Part shown: positions 1-5,771 of the stretch, one piece after another
How positions within the stretch are numbered: position 1 is the stretch's first letter
How the letters are laid out: each line of letters begins with the position of its first letter
DNA from: Actinomycetota bacterium
GTDB lineage: Bacteria > Actinomycetota > Thermoleophilia > Solirubrobacterales > Solirubrobacteraceae
Assembly (NCBI GenBank): GCA_005883255.1
Contig: VAXS01000269.1
Location: 1 to 6,531, forward strand
Length of the DNA: 6,531 bases
Direction: 5' to 3'
Program-made: the position numbers and the translations under genes
Notes under the pieces: model-generated
Database searches by the model: none
Told to the model about the DNA's origin: nothing
The model's input: the letters and a program-made list of their open reading frames with translations, nothing else

Positions 1-177
1 CGGCCGCACTCGCCCTGGGCGCGCCGGTTCTACCGCCAGGGCAGCAAGAAGCTGGAGCGCGCCCGGGCGCGGTGCGAGCGCGTCGACCGGCGCCGGCAGC
101 GCCTGCTCAACCTGATCGCGGGGGCGCCGTCGGAGCCGGATCCGGTCCCGGCGCCCGAGCCGCAGCCGAAGGCCTAG
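1..177 (+). CDS. 3' end of an unidentified gene (partial)
   Basis: An open frame enters from the left edge in frame 1 and stops at TAG 175-177, giving the last 58 residues of a protein. The visible part is strongly basic (for example RRFYRQGSKKLERARARCE, then RVDRRRQRLLNLI) and ends in an acidic, proline-rich tail (SEPDPVPAPEPQPKA). The basic stretch is predicted by eye to be helical. I do not recognise a family and cannot assign a function. The frame was chosen because it ends 27 bases before the next start codon and its composition changes from an ordered, charged helix to a Pro-rich tail, as many C-termini do. It is upstream of the mutase on the same strand, but the mutase has its own likely promoter, so the two need not be one operon. 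Confidence 0.55.
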   Translation, partial: RPHSPWARRFYRQGSKKLERARARCERVDRRRQRLLNLIAGAPSEPDPVPAPEPQPKA

Positions 178-192
178 CCCCCGGGGCGCCCG

Positions 193-198
193 TACAAT
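193..198 (+). promoter_or_regulatory. -10 element TACAAT, leaderless-type promoter of the mutase gene
   Basis: TACAAT matches the sigma-70-type -10 pattern TANNNT in a region that is otherwise almost all G and C. Six bases separate it from the ATG at 205. A -10 box normally lies about 6-7 bases before the transcription start, so transcription is predicted to begin at or next to the A of the ATG. No Shine-Dalgarno sequence lies before this ATG, which fits a leaderless mRNA, common in actinobacteria. I see no convincing -35 box. The placement is seen in the sequence; the promoter activity is inferred. Confidence 0.55.
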
Positions 199-204
199 CC
201 GGGC

Positions 205-2565
205 ATGAGCGACCATCGGCTGCCCGAGCGGGATCGGCCGTGGATGATGCGCACCTACGCCGGGCACTCCACGCCCCGGCGCTCCAACGAGCTGTACCGG
301 CGCAACCTGGCCAAGGGCCAGACCGGGCTGTCGATCGCCTTCGACCTGCCCACCCAGACCGGCTACGACCCCGACCACGAGCTGGCGCGCGGCGAGGTGG
401 GGAAGGTGGGCGTCCCGGTCTCCCACCGGGGCGACATGGCGGCGCTGATGGACGGCATCCCGCTGGACGAGATGAACACCTCGATGACGATCAACGCCAC
501 CGCCGCCTGGCTGCTGGCGCTCTACGTGGTCGCCGCCGAGGACCAGGGCGTGGCGCCCGAGCGGCTCCAGGGCACGACCCAGAACGACATCATCAAGGAG
601 TACCTGTCGCGGGGCACCTACGCCTTTCCCCCCGCCCCCTCCATGCGGCTGACCGCCGACGTGGTGGCCTACACCGTCGAGCACGTTCCCAAGTGGAACC
701 CGATCAACGTCTGCTCCTACCACCTGCAGGAGGCGGGAGCCACGCCGGTGCAGGAGATCGCCTACTCGATGGCCAACGCCATGGCCGTCCTCGACGCCGT
801 GCGTGAGCGGGTCCCGCAGGAGCTGATGGGGCGGGTGTTCGGGCGCATCTCGTTCTTCGTCAACGCCGGCGTGCGCTTCGTGGAGGAGCACGCCAAGCTG
901 CGGGCGATGGCCGAGCTGTGGGAAGAGATCGGCCGCGAGCGCTACGGCGTGGAGGACCCCCGGCACCGGCGCTTCCGCTACGGCGTGCAGGTCAACTCGC
1001 TGGGGCTCACGGAGGCCCAGCCCGAGAACAACGTGCAGCGGATCGTGCTGGAGGCGCTGGCCGTCACGCTGGGGCGCAGCGCCCGGGCGCGCGCCATCCA
1101 GCTGCCGGCCTGGAACGAGGCGCTGGGGCTGCCGCGGCCCTGGGACCAGCAGTGGTCACTGCGCATCCAGCAGGTGCTGGCCTACGAGACCGACCTGCTG
1201 GACTACCCCGACCTGTTCGAGGGCTCGAAGGTGATGGACGGCCTCGTGGAGGAGCTGATCGAGGGCGCCCGGGCGGAGATGGCGGTGGTCGAGGAGCACG
1301 GCGGCGCCGTGCGCGCCGTGCCCTACATGAAGGCGGCGCTGGTGGACTCCCACCGCCAGCGCGTGCGACGGATCGAGTCGGGCGAGCAGGTGGTGGTGGG
1401 GATCAACCGCTACACCGAGACCGAGCTCTCCCCGCTGACCGCCGACGCCGAGGGCGGGATCCTGGTGGTCGACCCGGCAGTGGAGGCCGAGCAGATCGCC
1501 GGGGTGCGGGCCTGGCGCGAGGCGCGCGACGCGCAGGCCGCGTCGGCGGCGCTGGACGAGCTGGCGCGCGTGGCGCGCGCCGACTCCGAGAACATCATGC
1601 CGGCGACGATCGCGGCCGCGCGGGCCGGCGCCACCACCGGCGAGTGGGCGCACACGCTGCGGGAGGTGTTCGGCGACTACCGGGCCCCGACCGGCGTGGG
1701 CGACGCCGCGGCCGGCGTCGACGACGAGGACATCGCCGCTCTGCGCGAGGAGGTCGATCGCGTGAGCCAGGCGCTGGGGCGACGGCTCAAGGTCCTGGTG
1801 GGCAAGCCCGGCCTGGACGGCCACTCCAACGGCGCCGAGCAGATTGCGGTGCGGGCCCGCGACGCGGGCATGGACGTGGTGTACGAAGGGATCCGCCTGA
1901 CGCCGTCGCAGATCGCCGCCTCGGCGCTGCAGGAGGGCGTCCACGTGATCGGGCTCTCGATCCTGTCGGGCTCGCATCGCGAGCTGATCCCGTCCGTGGT
2001 CGGCGCGCTGCGGGACGCGGGGGTGGACGCGCCGGTGGTCGTGGGCGGGATCATCCCCGAGGCCGACGTCCCCGGGCTGCTGGAAGCCGGCGTCGCCGCC
2101 GTCTACACGCCTAAGGACTTCGAGCTCAACCGCATCATGCGCGACATCGTGGAGCTCGTGGCCGAGCACCACGGGGCCGGGGCCGCACAGAGAACCGGGC
2201 GCCCGGCGGGGCCGACGAGGTGGCGGCGCTGCTGCGCGCCGTCTCGCCGGCGGCGCTGGGCGGGGAGGCGCCCGCACACGTGGTGGGCGTCACGGGGCCG
2301 CCGGGCGCCGGCAAGTCGTCGCTCTTGTCGGAGCTGGTGCGCGCCTGGCGGGCGGACGGCCGCACCGTGGCCGTGCTGGCCGTCGACCCCACCTCGAAGC
2401 GCTCGGGCGGCGCGCTGCTGGGGGACCGGGCGCGGATCGCCTTCGACCCTGCCGATCGCGGCGTGTTCCTGCGCTCGACGGCGGCCGGCGACCAGGTGGG
2501 CGGGCTGGCCCCGGCCACCCGCGCGGCCGCCCAGGCGCTGGCGGCCACGTTCGACCTGGTGGTGA
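205..2565 (+). CDS. meaA: B12-dependent acyl-CoA mutase, MeaA/ethylmalonyl-CoA mutase type; reads past its expected end
   Basis: This is an adenosylcobalamin radical mutase. By family it most likely interconverts ethylmalonyl-CoA and methylsuccinyl-CoA (ethylmalonyl-CoA pathway) in the cytoplasm. The substrate-binding TIM barrel covers about residues 12-500: RTYAGHST (16-23), AFDLPTQTGYD (45-55), GTTQNDIIKEYLSRGTY (123-139) and YHLQEAG (172-178). Gln126, Arg136 and His173 keep the spacing of Gln197, Arg207 and His244 in methylmalonyl-CoA mutase. The B12-binding domain (about 528-655) has DxHxxG with Asp538, the cobalt-ligand His540 and Gly543, then SIL (585-587) and the GG at 614-615. The short N-terminus just before DRPW, LPTQTGYD and WNPINVCSYH are what I recall of MeaA/Ecm, not of classical methylmalonyl-CoA mutase. 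The ATG at 205 is supported by this N-terminus and the -10 box. Homology ends near residue 657 (about 2175). The remaining 130 or so residues, to TGA 2563-2565, are Arg/Pro-rich and lie over the MeaB frame, so they are not a credible natural tail. The product could be mislabelled methylmalonyl-CoA mutase; the exact substrate is not proven by sequence alone. Confidence 0.88.
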   Translation: MSDHRLPERDRPWMMRTYAGHSTPRRSNELYRRNLAKGQTGLSIAFDLPTQTGYDPDHELARGEVGKVGVPVSHRGDMAALMDGIPLDEMNTSMTINATAAWLLALYVVAAEDQGVAPERLQGTTQNDIIKEYLSRGTYAFPPAPSMRLTADVVAYTVEHVPKWNPINVCSYHLQEAGATPVQEIAYSMANAMAVLDAVRERVPQELMGRVFGRISFFVNAGVRFVEEHAKLRAMAELWEEIGRERYGVEDPRHRRFRYGVQVNSLGLTEAQPENNVQRIVLEALAVTLGRSARARAIQLPAWNEALGLPRPWDQQWSLRIQQVLAYETDLLDYPDLFEGSKVMDGLVEELIEGARAEMAVVEEHGGAVRAVPYMKAALVDSHRQRVRRIESGEQVVVGINRYTETELSPLTADAEGGILVVDPAVEAEQIAGVRAWREARDAQAASAALDELARVARADSENIMPATIAAARAGATTGEWAHTLREVFGDYRAPTGVGDAAAGVDDEDIAALREEVDRVSQALGRRLKVLVGKPGLDGHSNGAEQIAVRARDAGMDVVYEGIRLTPSQIAASALQEGVHVIGLSILSGSHRELIPSVVGALRDAGVDAPVVVGGIIPEADVPGLLEAGVAAVYTPKDFELNRIMRDIVELVAEHHGAGAAQRTGRPAGPTRWRRCCAPSRRRRWAGRRPHTWWASRGRRAPASRRSCRSWCAPGGRTAAPWPCWPSTPPRSARAARCWGTGRGSPSTLPIAACSCARRRPATRWAGWPRPPARPPRRWRPRSTWW

Positions 2566-3071
2566 TCGAGACCGTGGGCGTGGGCCAGTCGGAGACCGAC
2601 GTGGGCGACGTGGCCGACAGCGTCGCGGTGGTGGTCCAGCCGGGGGCGGGCGACGTGCTGCAGTTCCTCAAGGCGGGGATCATGGAGATCCCCGACGTGC
2701 TGGTCGTGACCAAGTCCGACCTGGGGCCGATCGCCCAGGCCACCCGCCGGGACCTGGTGGCCGCGCTGCGGGCGCTGGGCGCGCCGGACACGGAGGTCGT
2801 CGCGGTCTCGTCGGTGCCTCCGCCCCAGGGCATCGACGAGCTGGTGGCGGCGCTGGATGCGCACCGCTCGCGGGTGGACCTGGTGGCGCGCCGGGTGCGC
2901 GCCCGCCGCCATCACGCGCTGGCGGACTTCGCGGCGGAGCACGGCCAGCGCGGGCTGCGGGCGCTGGGCGGGCGACGCGCCGCGGAGGAATGGCTGTCGG
3001 AGCAGGACCCCGGGCTCGACGTGCCGGCGCTGACGCGGGCGCTGGAGGAGCGCGCGGAGGCCCAGGCGTGA
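2220..3071 (+). CDS. meaB: MeaB-family GTPase, chaperone of the B12-dependent mutase
   Basis: This is a G3E/SIMIBI-type GTPase (MeaB/ArgK family). Family members gate delivery of adenosylcobalamin to acyl-CoA mutases and protect the enzyme from inactivation. From the GTG at 2220 the motifs are: P-loop GPPGAGKS (26-33), DPTSKRSGGALLGDR (56-70), FLRS...GGLA (83-97), switch region ETVGVGQSE (117-125), PGAGDVLQFLKAGIMEIPD (141-159) and TKSD (164-167) in place of the usual NKxD base-recognition motif. A C-terminal helical dimerisation-type segment follows to residue 283. Usual family members have about 20 more residues before the P-loop. Those residues appear in the same frame upstream (TENRAPGGADE, 2187-2219), but no ATG, GTG or TTG precedes them after the in-frame TAA at 2112. 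The true 5' end is therefore either fused to the mutase or damaged. It shares a strand and function with the mutase, and its stop overlaps the next start. Confidence 0.9.
   Translation: MAALLRAVSPAALGGEAPAHVVGVTGPPGAGKSSLLSELVRAWRADGRTVAVLAVDPTSKRSGGALLGDRARIAFDPADRGVFLRSTAAGDQVGGLAPATRAAAQALAATFDLVVIETVGVGQSETDVGDVADSVAVVVQPGAGDVLQFLKAGIMEIPDVLVVTKSDLGPIAQATRRDLVAALRALGAPDTEVVAVSSVPPPQGIDELVAALDAHRSRVDLVARRVRARRHHALADFAAEHGQRGLRALGGRRAAEEWLSEQDPGLDVPALTRALEERAEAQA
3056..3060 (+). promoter_or_regulatory. Shine-Dalgarno site deciding the GTG start at 3068
   Basis: GGAGG lies inside the last codons of meaB, seven bases before a GTG that overlaps the meaB stop codon as GTGA. This spacing is ideal for ribosome binding. 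It is the reason for choosing GTG 3068 over in-frame starts further upstream inside meaB, such as the one at 2990. Confidence 0.7.
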
Positions 3072-3295
3072 CCTCGCGCCCCCGGGCGAAGCCGCCCTCC
3101 CCTGCCGCCCCTCCCACCGACCCCCGCCGGCCGCTGGCAGGCATCGCCGGCGACTTCGCGATCGTCCTGGCCGCGTTCGCGGTCGCCGCGGGGATCGCCG
3201 GCGCGGCCGGGGCGGCCAACTTCGGCACCGCCCTGGCCTTCGGCCAGATCGGCTTCGCGCTGGCGCTGGCCTACGTGCTGGTCCGGCGCCACTAG
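3068..3295 (+). CDS. Small two-helix membrane protein, function unknown, coupled to meaB
   Basis: This 75-residue protein starts at GTG 3068, which shares bases with the meaB TGA (GTGA overlap). It has a GGAGG ribosome-binding site seven bases upstream, so translation is expected to be coupled to meaB. Residues 1-24 are a basic and Pro-rich leader (RPRAKPPSPAAPPTDPRRP). Two hydrophobic segments follow: about 28-46 (DFAIVLAAFAVAAGIAGAA) and about 52-71 (GTALAFGQIGFALALAYVLV), ending in RRH. The positive charge at both ends suggests a hairpin with both termini in the cytoplasm. I do not recognise a named family and assign no function. A longer start at 2990 would lie within meaB and add only Arg/Gly-rich residues, so I reject it. 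It ends two bases before the convergent oxidoreductase remnant. Confidence 0.75.
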   Translation: MTSRPRAKPPSPAAPPTDPRRPLAGIAGDFAIVLAAFAVAAGIAGAAGAANFGTALAFGQIGFALALAYVLVRRH

Positions 3296-3301
3296 ATCTA
3301 G
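3292..3301. repeat. 10-bp perfect palindrome CTAGATCTAG containing both convergent stop codons
   Basis: The sequence reads the same on both strands. It holds the TAG stop of the plus-strand membrane protein (3293-3295) and the TAG stop of the minus-strand oxidoreductase remnant (3300-3298). Only two bases separate the two reading frames. It is an AT-rich island in GC-rich DNA. The arms do not extend beyond ten bases and no T-run follows, so it is not a convincing terminator hairpin. Confidence 0.6.
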
Positions 3302-4926
3302 GCCAGGCGGTCGGCCAGCGTGGCGGCGATCCGGCGGGCGCAGGCCATGATCGTCAGCATCGGGTTCACCTTCAGGGAGGTGGGCAGGATGCTGGCGTCG
3401 GCGATGTAGAGGCCGGGGACGTCGTGCGCCTCGCCGTCGGGCCCGACGACGCCCGCCGCCGGGTCGGCGGCCATCCGCGCGGTCCCCAGCGGGTGGAACG
3501 CCGCCAGGCGCAGCTCGGCGGGGCGCACGCGAGCGCGCTCGACGCGGTCGCCCTGCTCGCCGGGCGCCAGCGCCGCCACCTGGCCCACCTGCGGGTAGAC
3601 CTCACGGGCGCCGGCGGCGAAGTGCAGGTCGGCGGCGCGGGCGATCCCGTAGCGCAGGCTGGCGGCGTCGTCGTCGCGCAGGCGGTATGCGATCCGCAGG
3701 CGGCCGCCTCGGGTGAGCGCCACCCGGCCCTCGCTGCGTTCGGAGAGGTGAACACCTACTACCCCCAGATGGTCGTAGGCGGCCAGCCGCTCGACCAGCT
3801 CGGCACCGGCGCCGCGGAGCCAGTGCGCGCCGAACGCGAACGGCGTGAAGGTGGCCTCCAGGAACAGGCCGCGGTCCTGCCACTGGTCCACGTACCAGCT
3901 CTGCATCACGCCCTCCCACCCGCGGACGGGCTCGTCGAACCGCGCCCCGACCCAGCAGGCTGGATGGATCCGCAGGTGCCGGCCGAGGTGCGGCGAGCGA
4001 ACCAGGCGCTGGCGGAGCAGCAGCTCCGGGGTCCCGAGCGCCCCGGCGGCGACTGGCGCAGCAGGAGACCGCGCCGGCGTTGCGCGGCAGCGGCCCGTTG
4101 GAGGCGCCCAGCGCCTCGGCGCCCGCCCGGCACAGCGCGGCGTTGCGGCCGGCCGTCGCCGGATCCACGGGGGCGACGCGCAGGTCGCGCTCCAGCGCCT
4201 CGAACTCGCCGTCGAGATCGGCGGCCCACTCGATCCCCAGGTCCGCGCGCCATCCGGCCAGCACGTCCGCGGGCGTGCGCAGGCAGGTCCCGGAGTTGAT
4301 GACGGTCGTACCGCCCACGCAGCGGCCGACCGGGAGCGGGATCGCGGGCGCGCCCTCGCAGAACGTCAGCCCGCCGTCGCGGTACAGCGCCGGCAGCGCG
4401 CTCAGCGGGTCGGACGAGTAGTCGGAGGCGTCGTGATAGTCGCCCTCCTCGAGCACGATCGCGTCGAGCCCGCGCTCGGCCAGGACCCGCGCCACGGCCG
4501 CGCCTCCGGCCCCCGATCCCACCACCACGACGTCGCAGCGCTCGACGCCGTCGGGTGCGCGCAGCGCGTCGCGATCCAGGGGCGGAGCCGCGGGAGGAGG
4601 CGGTGCCGCGCCGCCGGCCAGCGCGCACCCGCGCTCGAAGACGATCCCCACCGCCCGCTGCACGGCGGGGTCGCGCGCCCAGCCCAGGCAGGCCAGCGTC
4701 TTGACCAGGAGCGCGAGGTCGCGGCGGAGGCGGCCGCGGCCCGCCTCGAGGCGCGCCAGGTGGGCCGCCCGCCGGTCGGCGGGGAGGTGCGAGAACCGCC
4801 GGCCGCGGCGCGGAGCGTCCGGCGCTCCGGTCCCCGCAGACCCGGCGCAGCCAGGAGGCCCGCGTCGGAGGCCAGCGCGGCGCCGCTCGCGCCGGCGCGC
4901 TGCGCGACCTCCTCCGCGCCGGCTCT
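3298..4926 (-). pseudogene. GMC-family FAD oxidoreductase, broken by truncation, frameshift and internal deletion
   Basis: This is a glucose-methanol-choline type flavin oxidoreductase (alcohol or sterol oxidase/dehydrogenase superfamily), read from right to left. Piece 1 (about 4926-4810) encodes EEVAQRAGASGAALASDAG and on to GPERRTLR. Piece 2 (about 4806-4060), in another frame, starts RRFSHLPADRRAAHL and carries the FAD-binding Rossmann motif VVVVGSGAGG (about 4505-4535) with an acidic strand end (LEEG). It also carries the GMC signature GRCVGGTTVINSGT (about 4295-4335) and stops matching after LPRNAGAVSC. Piece 3 (about 4056-3298), back in a different register, starts VAAGALGTPELLLRQ and contains HPLGTARM (about 3474-3497) and NPMLTI (about 3350-3368), which hold the catalytic His and Asn. 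Between pieces 2 and 3 roughly 65-85 residues of the usual fold are missing (size from memory of the family). No ATG, GTG or TTG precedes piece 1: the codon before it is the stop of the upstream gene in the same frame. As written it cannot make a functional enzyme. The motifs outside the breaks are intact. Confidence 0.82.
4811..4829. repeat. Inverted repeat, 7-bp stem with 5-base loop, at the oxidoreductase frameshift
   Basis: CGGAGCG at 4811-4817 pairs perfectly with CGCTCCG at 4823-4829 around the loop TCCGG. It lies just where the reading frame of the GMC oxidoreductase changes (between GPERRTLR and RRFSHLP). It is within coding sequence and has no T-run, so it is not read as a terminator. 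It may simply be a spot prone to base loss in replication or sequencing. Confidence 0.45.
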
Positions 4927-5367
4927 TCAGCCCGGCGCCCGGGCGGCCGCCCGGCCGGCGAGCACCCAGCAGCCGAGCGCCACCCCCACCAGCACGCCGT
5001 CGACGATGAAGTTCAGGAGGTAGATGAAGACGTCCTGGCTCCAGACGAAGTAGGCGCCGGCGGCCAGCGAGGAGGCAGCCTTCCCGGCCGCCAGCACCAG
5101 CAGGAACGGCCGGTAGCGGACCACGTCCAGCGAGACCACCACCGCGATCCCGGTGATCACGGTCATGTAGGCGAATGCCAGGGCCAGCCACAGCTTCTCG
5201 CGGGTGGCGGGTCCGTGCGCGAACGAGCCGATCTGGTCGCCCAGGTCGTCGATCGTGTGGATGACGCCGTCGGGCGTGGCGACGAACAGGATCCCGACGA
5301 CCGCGAAGCCCACCGCCAGCTGTCGCAACACGAACACCGCCGTCCGCTCCGCCCGCGCCCCGCTCAT
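4927..5367 (-). CDS. Four-helix membrane protein, function unknown
   Basis: This 146-residue protein starts at ATG 5367-5365 and stops at TGA 4929-4927. Four hydrophobic segments are visible: about residues 16-33 (LAVGFAVVGILFVATPDG), 61-82 (FAYMTVITGIAVVVSLDVV), 86-106 (PFLLVLAAGKAASSLAAGAY) and 115-138 (LLNFIVDGVLVGVALGCWVLAG). An acidic loop with HTIDDLGDQIG lies between the first two. It is an inner-membrane protein by composition; I recognise no named family. It lies directly upstream of the GMC oxidoreductase on the same strand, in a same-frame, no-gap arrangement, so the two were probably co-transcribed and perhaps act together. The deletion that removed the oxidoreductase start may also have changed this protein's last residues (after AGRAAARAPG). 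Upstream it is 15 bases from the DUF2203 gene. Confidence 0.75.
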   Translation of the reverse strand: MSGARAERTAVFVLRQLAVGFAVVGILFVATPDGVIHTIDDLGDQIGSFAHGPATREKLWLALAFAYMTVITGIAVVVSLDVVRYRPFLLVLAAGKAASSLAAGAYFVWSQDVFIYLLNFIVDGVLVGVALGCWVLAGRAAARAPG

Positions 5368-5376
5368 CGCGGCGCG

Positions 5377-5382
5377 ATCCTA
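5377..5382 (-). promoter_or_regulatory. -10-like TAGGAT before the membrane-protein gene
   Basis: On the minus strand TAGGAT directly follows the TAA stop of the DUF2203 gene and ends nine bases before the ATG at 5367. This would give a transcript with a leader of about two or three bases. The same bases contain AGGA, a possible weak Shine-Dalgarno site about 10 bases from the ATG, so the site could serve translation instead of, or in addition to, transcription. Confidence 0.35.
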
Positions 5383-5763
5383 TTAGAGCGGCTGGCGGCC
5401 GGAGTAGCCGGCGTCGAGGTCGTGCCAGTAGCCGATCCCGTCCTCCTCGGACTCGACCCAGCACAGGTACACCTCCTGATCGTCGCGCAACGCGGGGAAG
5501 TCGACGAGACCGCGGTCGAGGTCGCGCAGGACCACGTCGCGCTCGCGCAGCGCGGCCGCGGCCTCGCGCAGCTCGAGGAAGGCCTCCGACACGGCCCGGC
5601 CGGGGTCGCCGCCGCCGTTGCCGGGCATCGCTCCGGTGAGCGCGTCGCGGGCGTCCTCGTCCAGCAGGCGGTCGCGCGCCTCGCGCATCCGCGACAGCGT
5701 CTGCGCCACCCAGTCCAGCGTCGCCGTCGCCTCCTCCAGCGTGTAGTGGCGGGCGTGCCGCAT
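5383..5763 (-). CDS. DUF2203 family protein
   Basis: This 126-residue soluble protein matches the DUF2203 family from one end to the other. It opens with RHYTLEEATATLDWVAQTL, continues with a long charged helical region (REARDRLLDEDARDAL and FLELREAAAALRERDVVLRD), and ends in the family's most conserved block, RGLVDFPALRDDQEVYLCW, then GIGYWHDLDAGYSGRQPL at the C-terminus. The helices look like an antiparallel coiled coil. No biochemical role is established for the family that I know of, and I assign none. The central stretch (ALTGAMPGNGGGDPGR) is a Gly-rich loop between the helices. The ATG at 5763 has no ribosome-binding site at a useful distance but has a -10-like hexamer eight bases upstream. 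The length is normal for the family and there is no damage. Confidence 0.9.
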   Translation of the reverse strand: MRHARHYTLEEATATLDWVAQTLSRMREARDRLLDEDARDALTGAMPGNGGGDPGRAVSEAFLELREAAAALRERDVVLRDLDRGLVDFPALRDDQEVYLCWVESEEDGIGYWHDLDAGYSGRQPL

Positions 5764-5771
5764 CGGACGCG

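Noticed and set aside
72..806. Plus-strand open frame overlapping both the first gene and the mutase
   Set aside because: It is a frame-shifted shadow of the mutase with Arg/Gly/Pro-rich composition.
2203..2215. Programmed -1 ribosomal frameshift joining mutase and MeaB at the GGGG run 2208-2211
   Set aside because: There is no canonical X XXY YYZ slippery heptamer, and the MeaB-like residues begin upstream of this run, so a slip here would come too late. A missing base near 2173-2187 explains the data better.
1156..2277. Long minus-strand open frame opposite the mutase
   Set aside because: It is rich in His, Arg, Gly and Pro with no family motif, exactly what the antisense of GC-rich codons gives. 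The plus-strand mutase motifs are unambiguous.
205..2565. Taking the whole 786-residue frame as the natural mutase
   Set aside because: The last 130 or so residues are Arg/Pro-rich and overlie the well-conserved MeaB P-loop frame. The family ends at the B12 domain.
2990..3067. Upstream start at 2990 for the small membrane protein
   Set aside because: It would add 26 Arg/Gly/Ala-rich residues inside meaB. GTG 3068 has a perfectly spaced GGAGG.
3292..3301. CTAGATCTAG as a bidirectional terminator or an attachment site
   Set aside because: The palindrome is only ten bases, has no loop or T-run, and there is no integrase or repeat partner in the window.
3845..5023. Plus-strand open frame opposite the oxidoreductase
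   Set aside because: Its translation is low-complexity Arg/Ala/Gly. The minus strand carries recognisable FAD and GMC motifs over the same bases.
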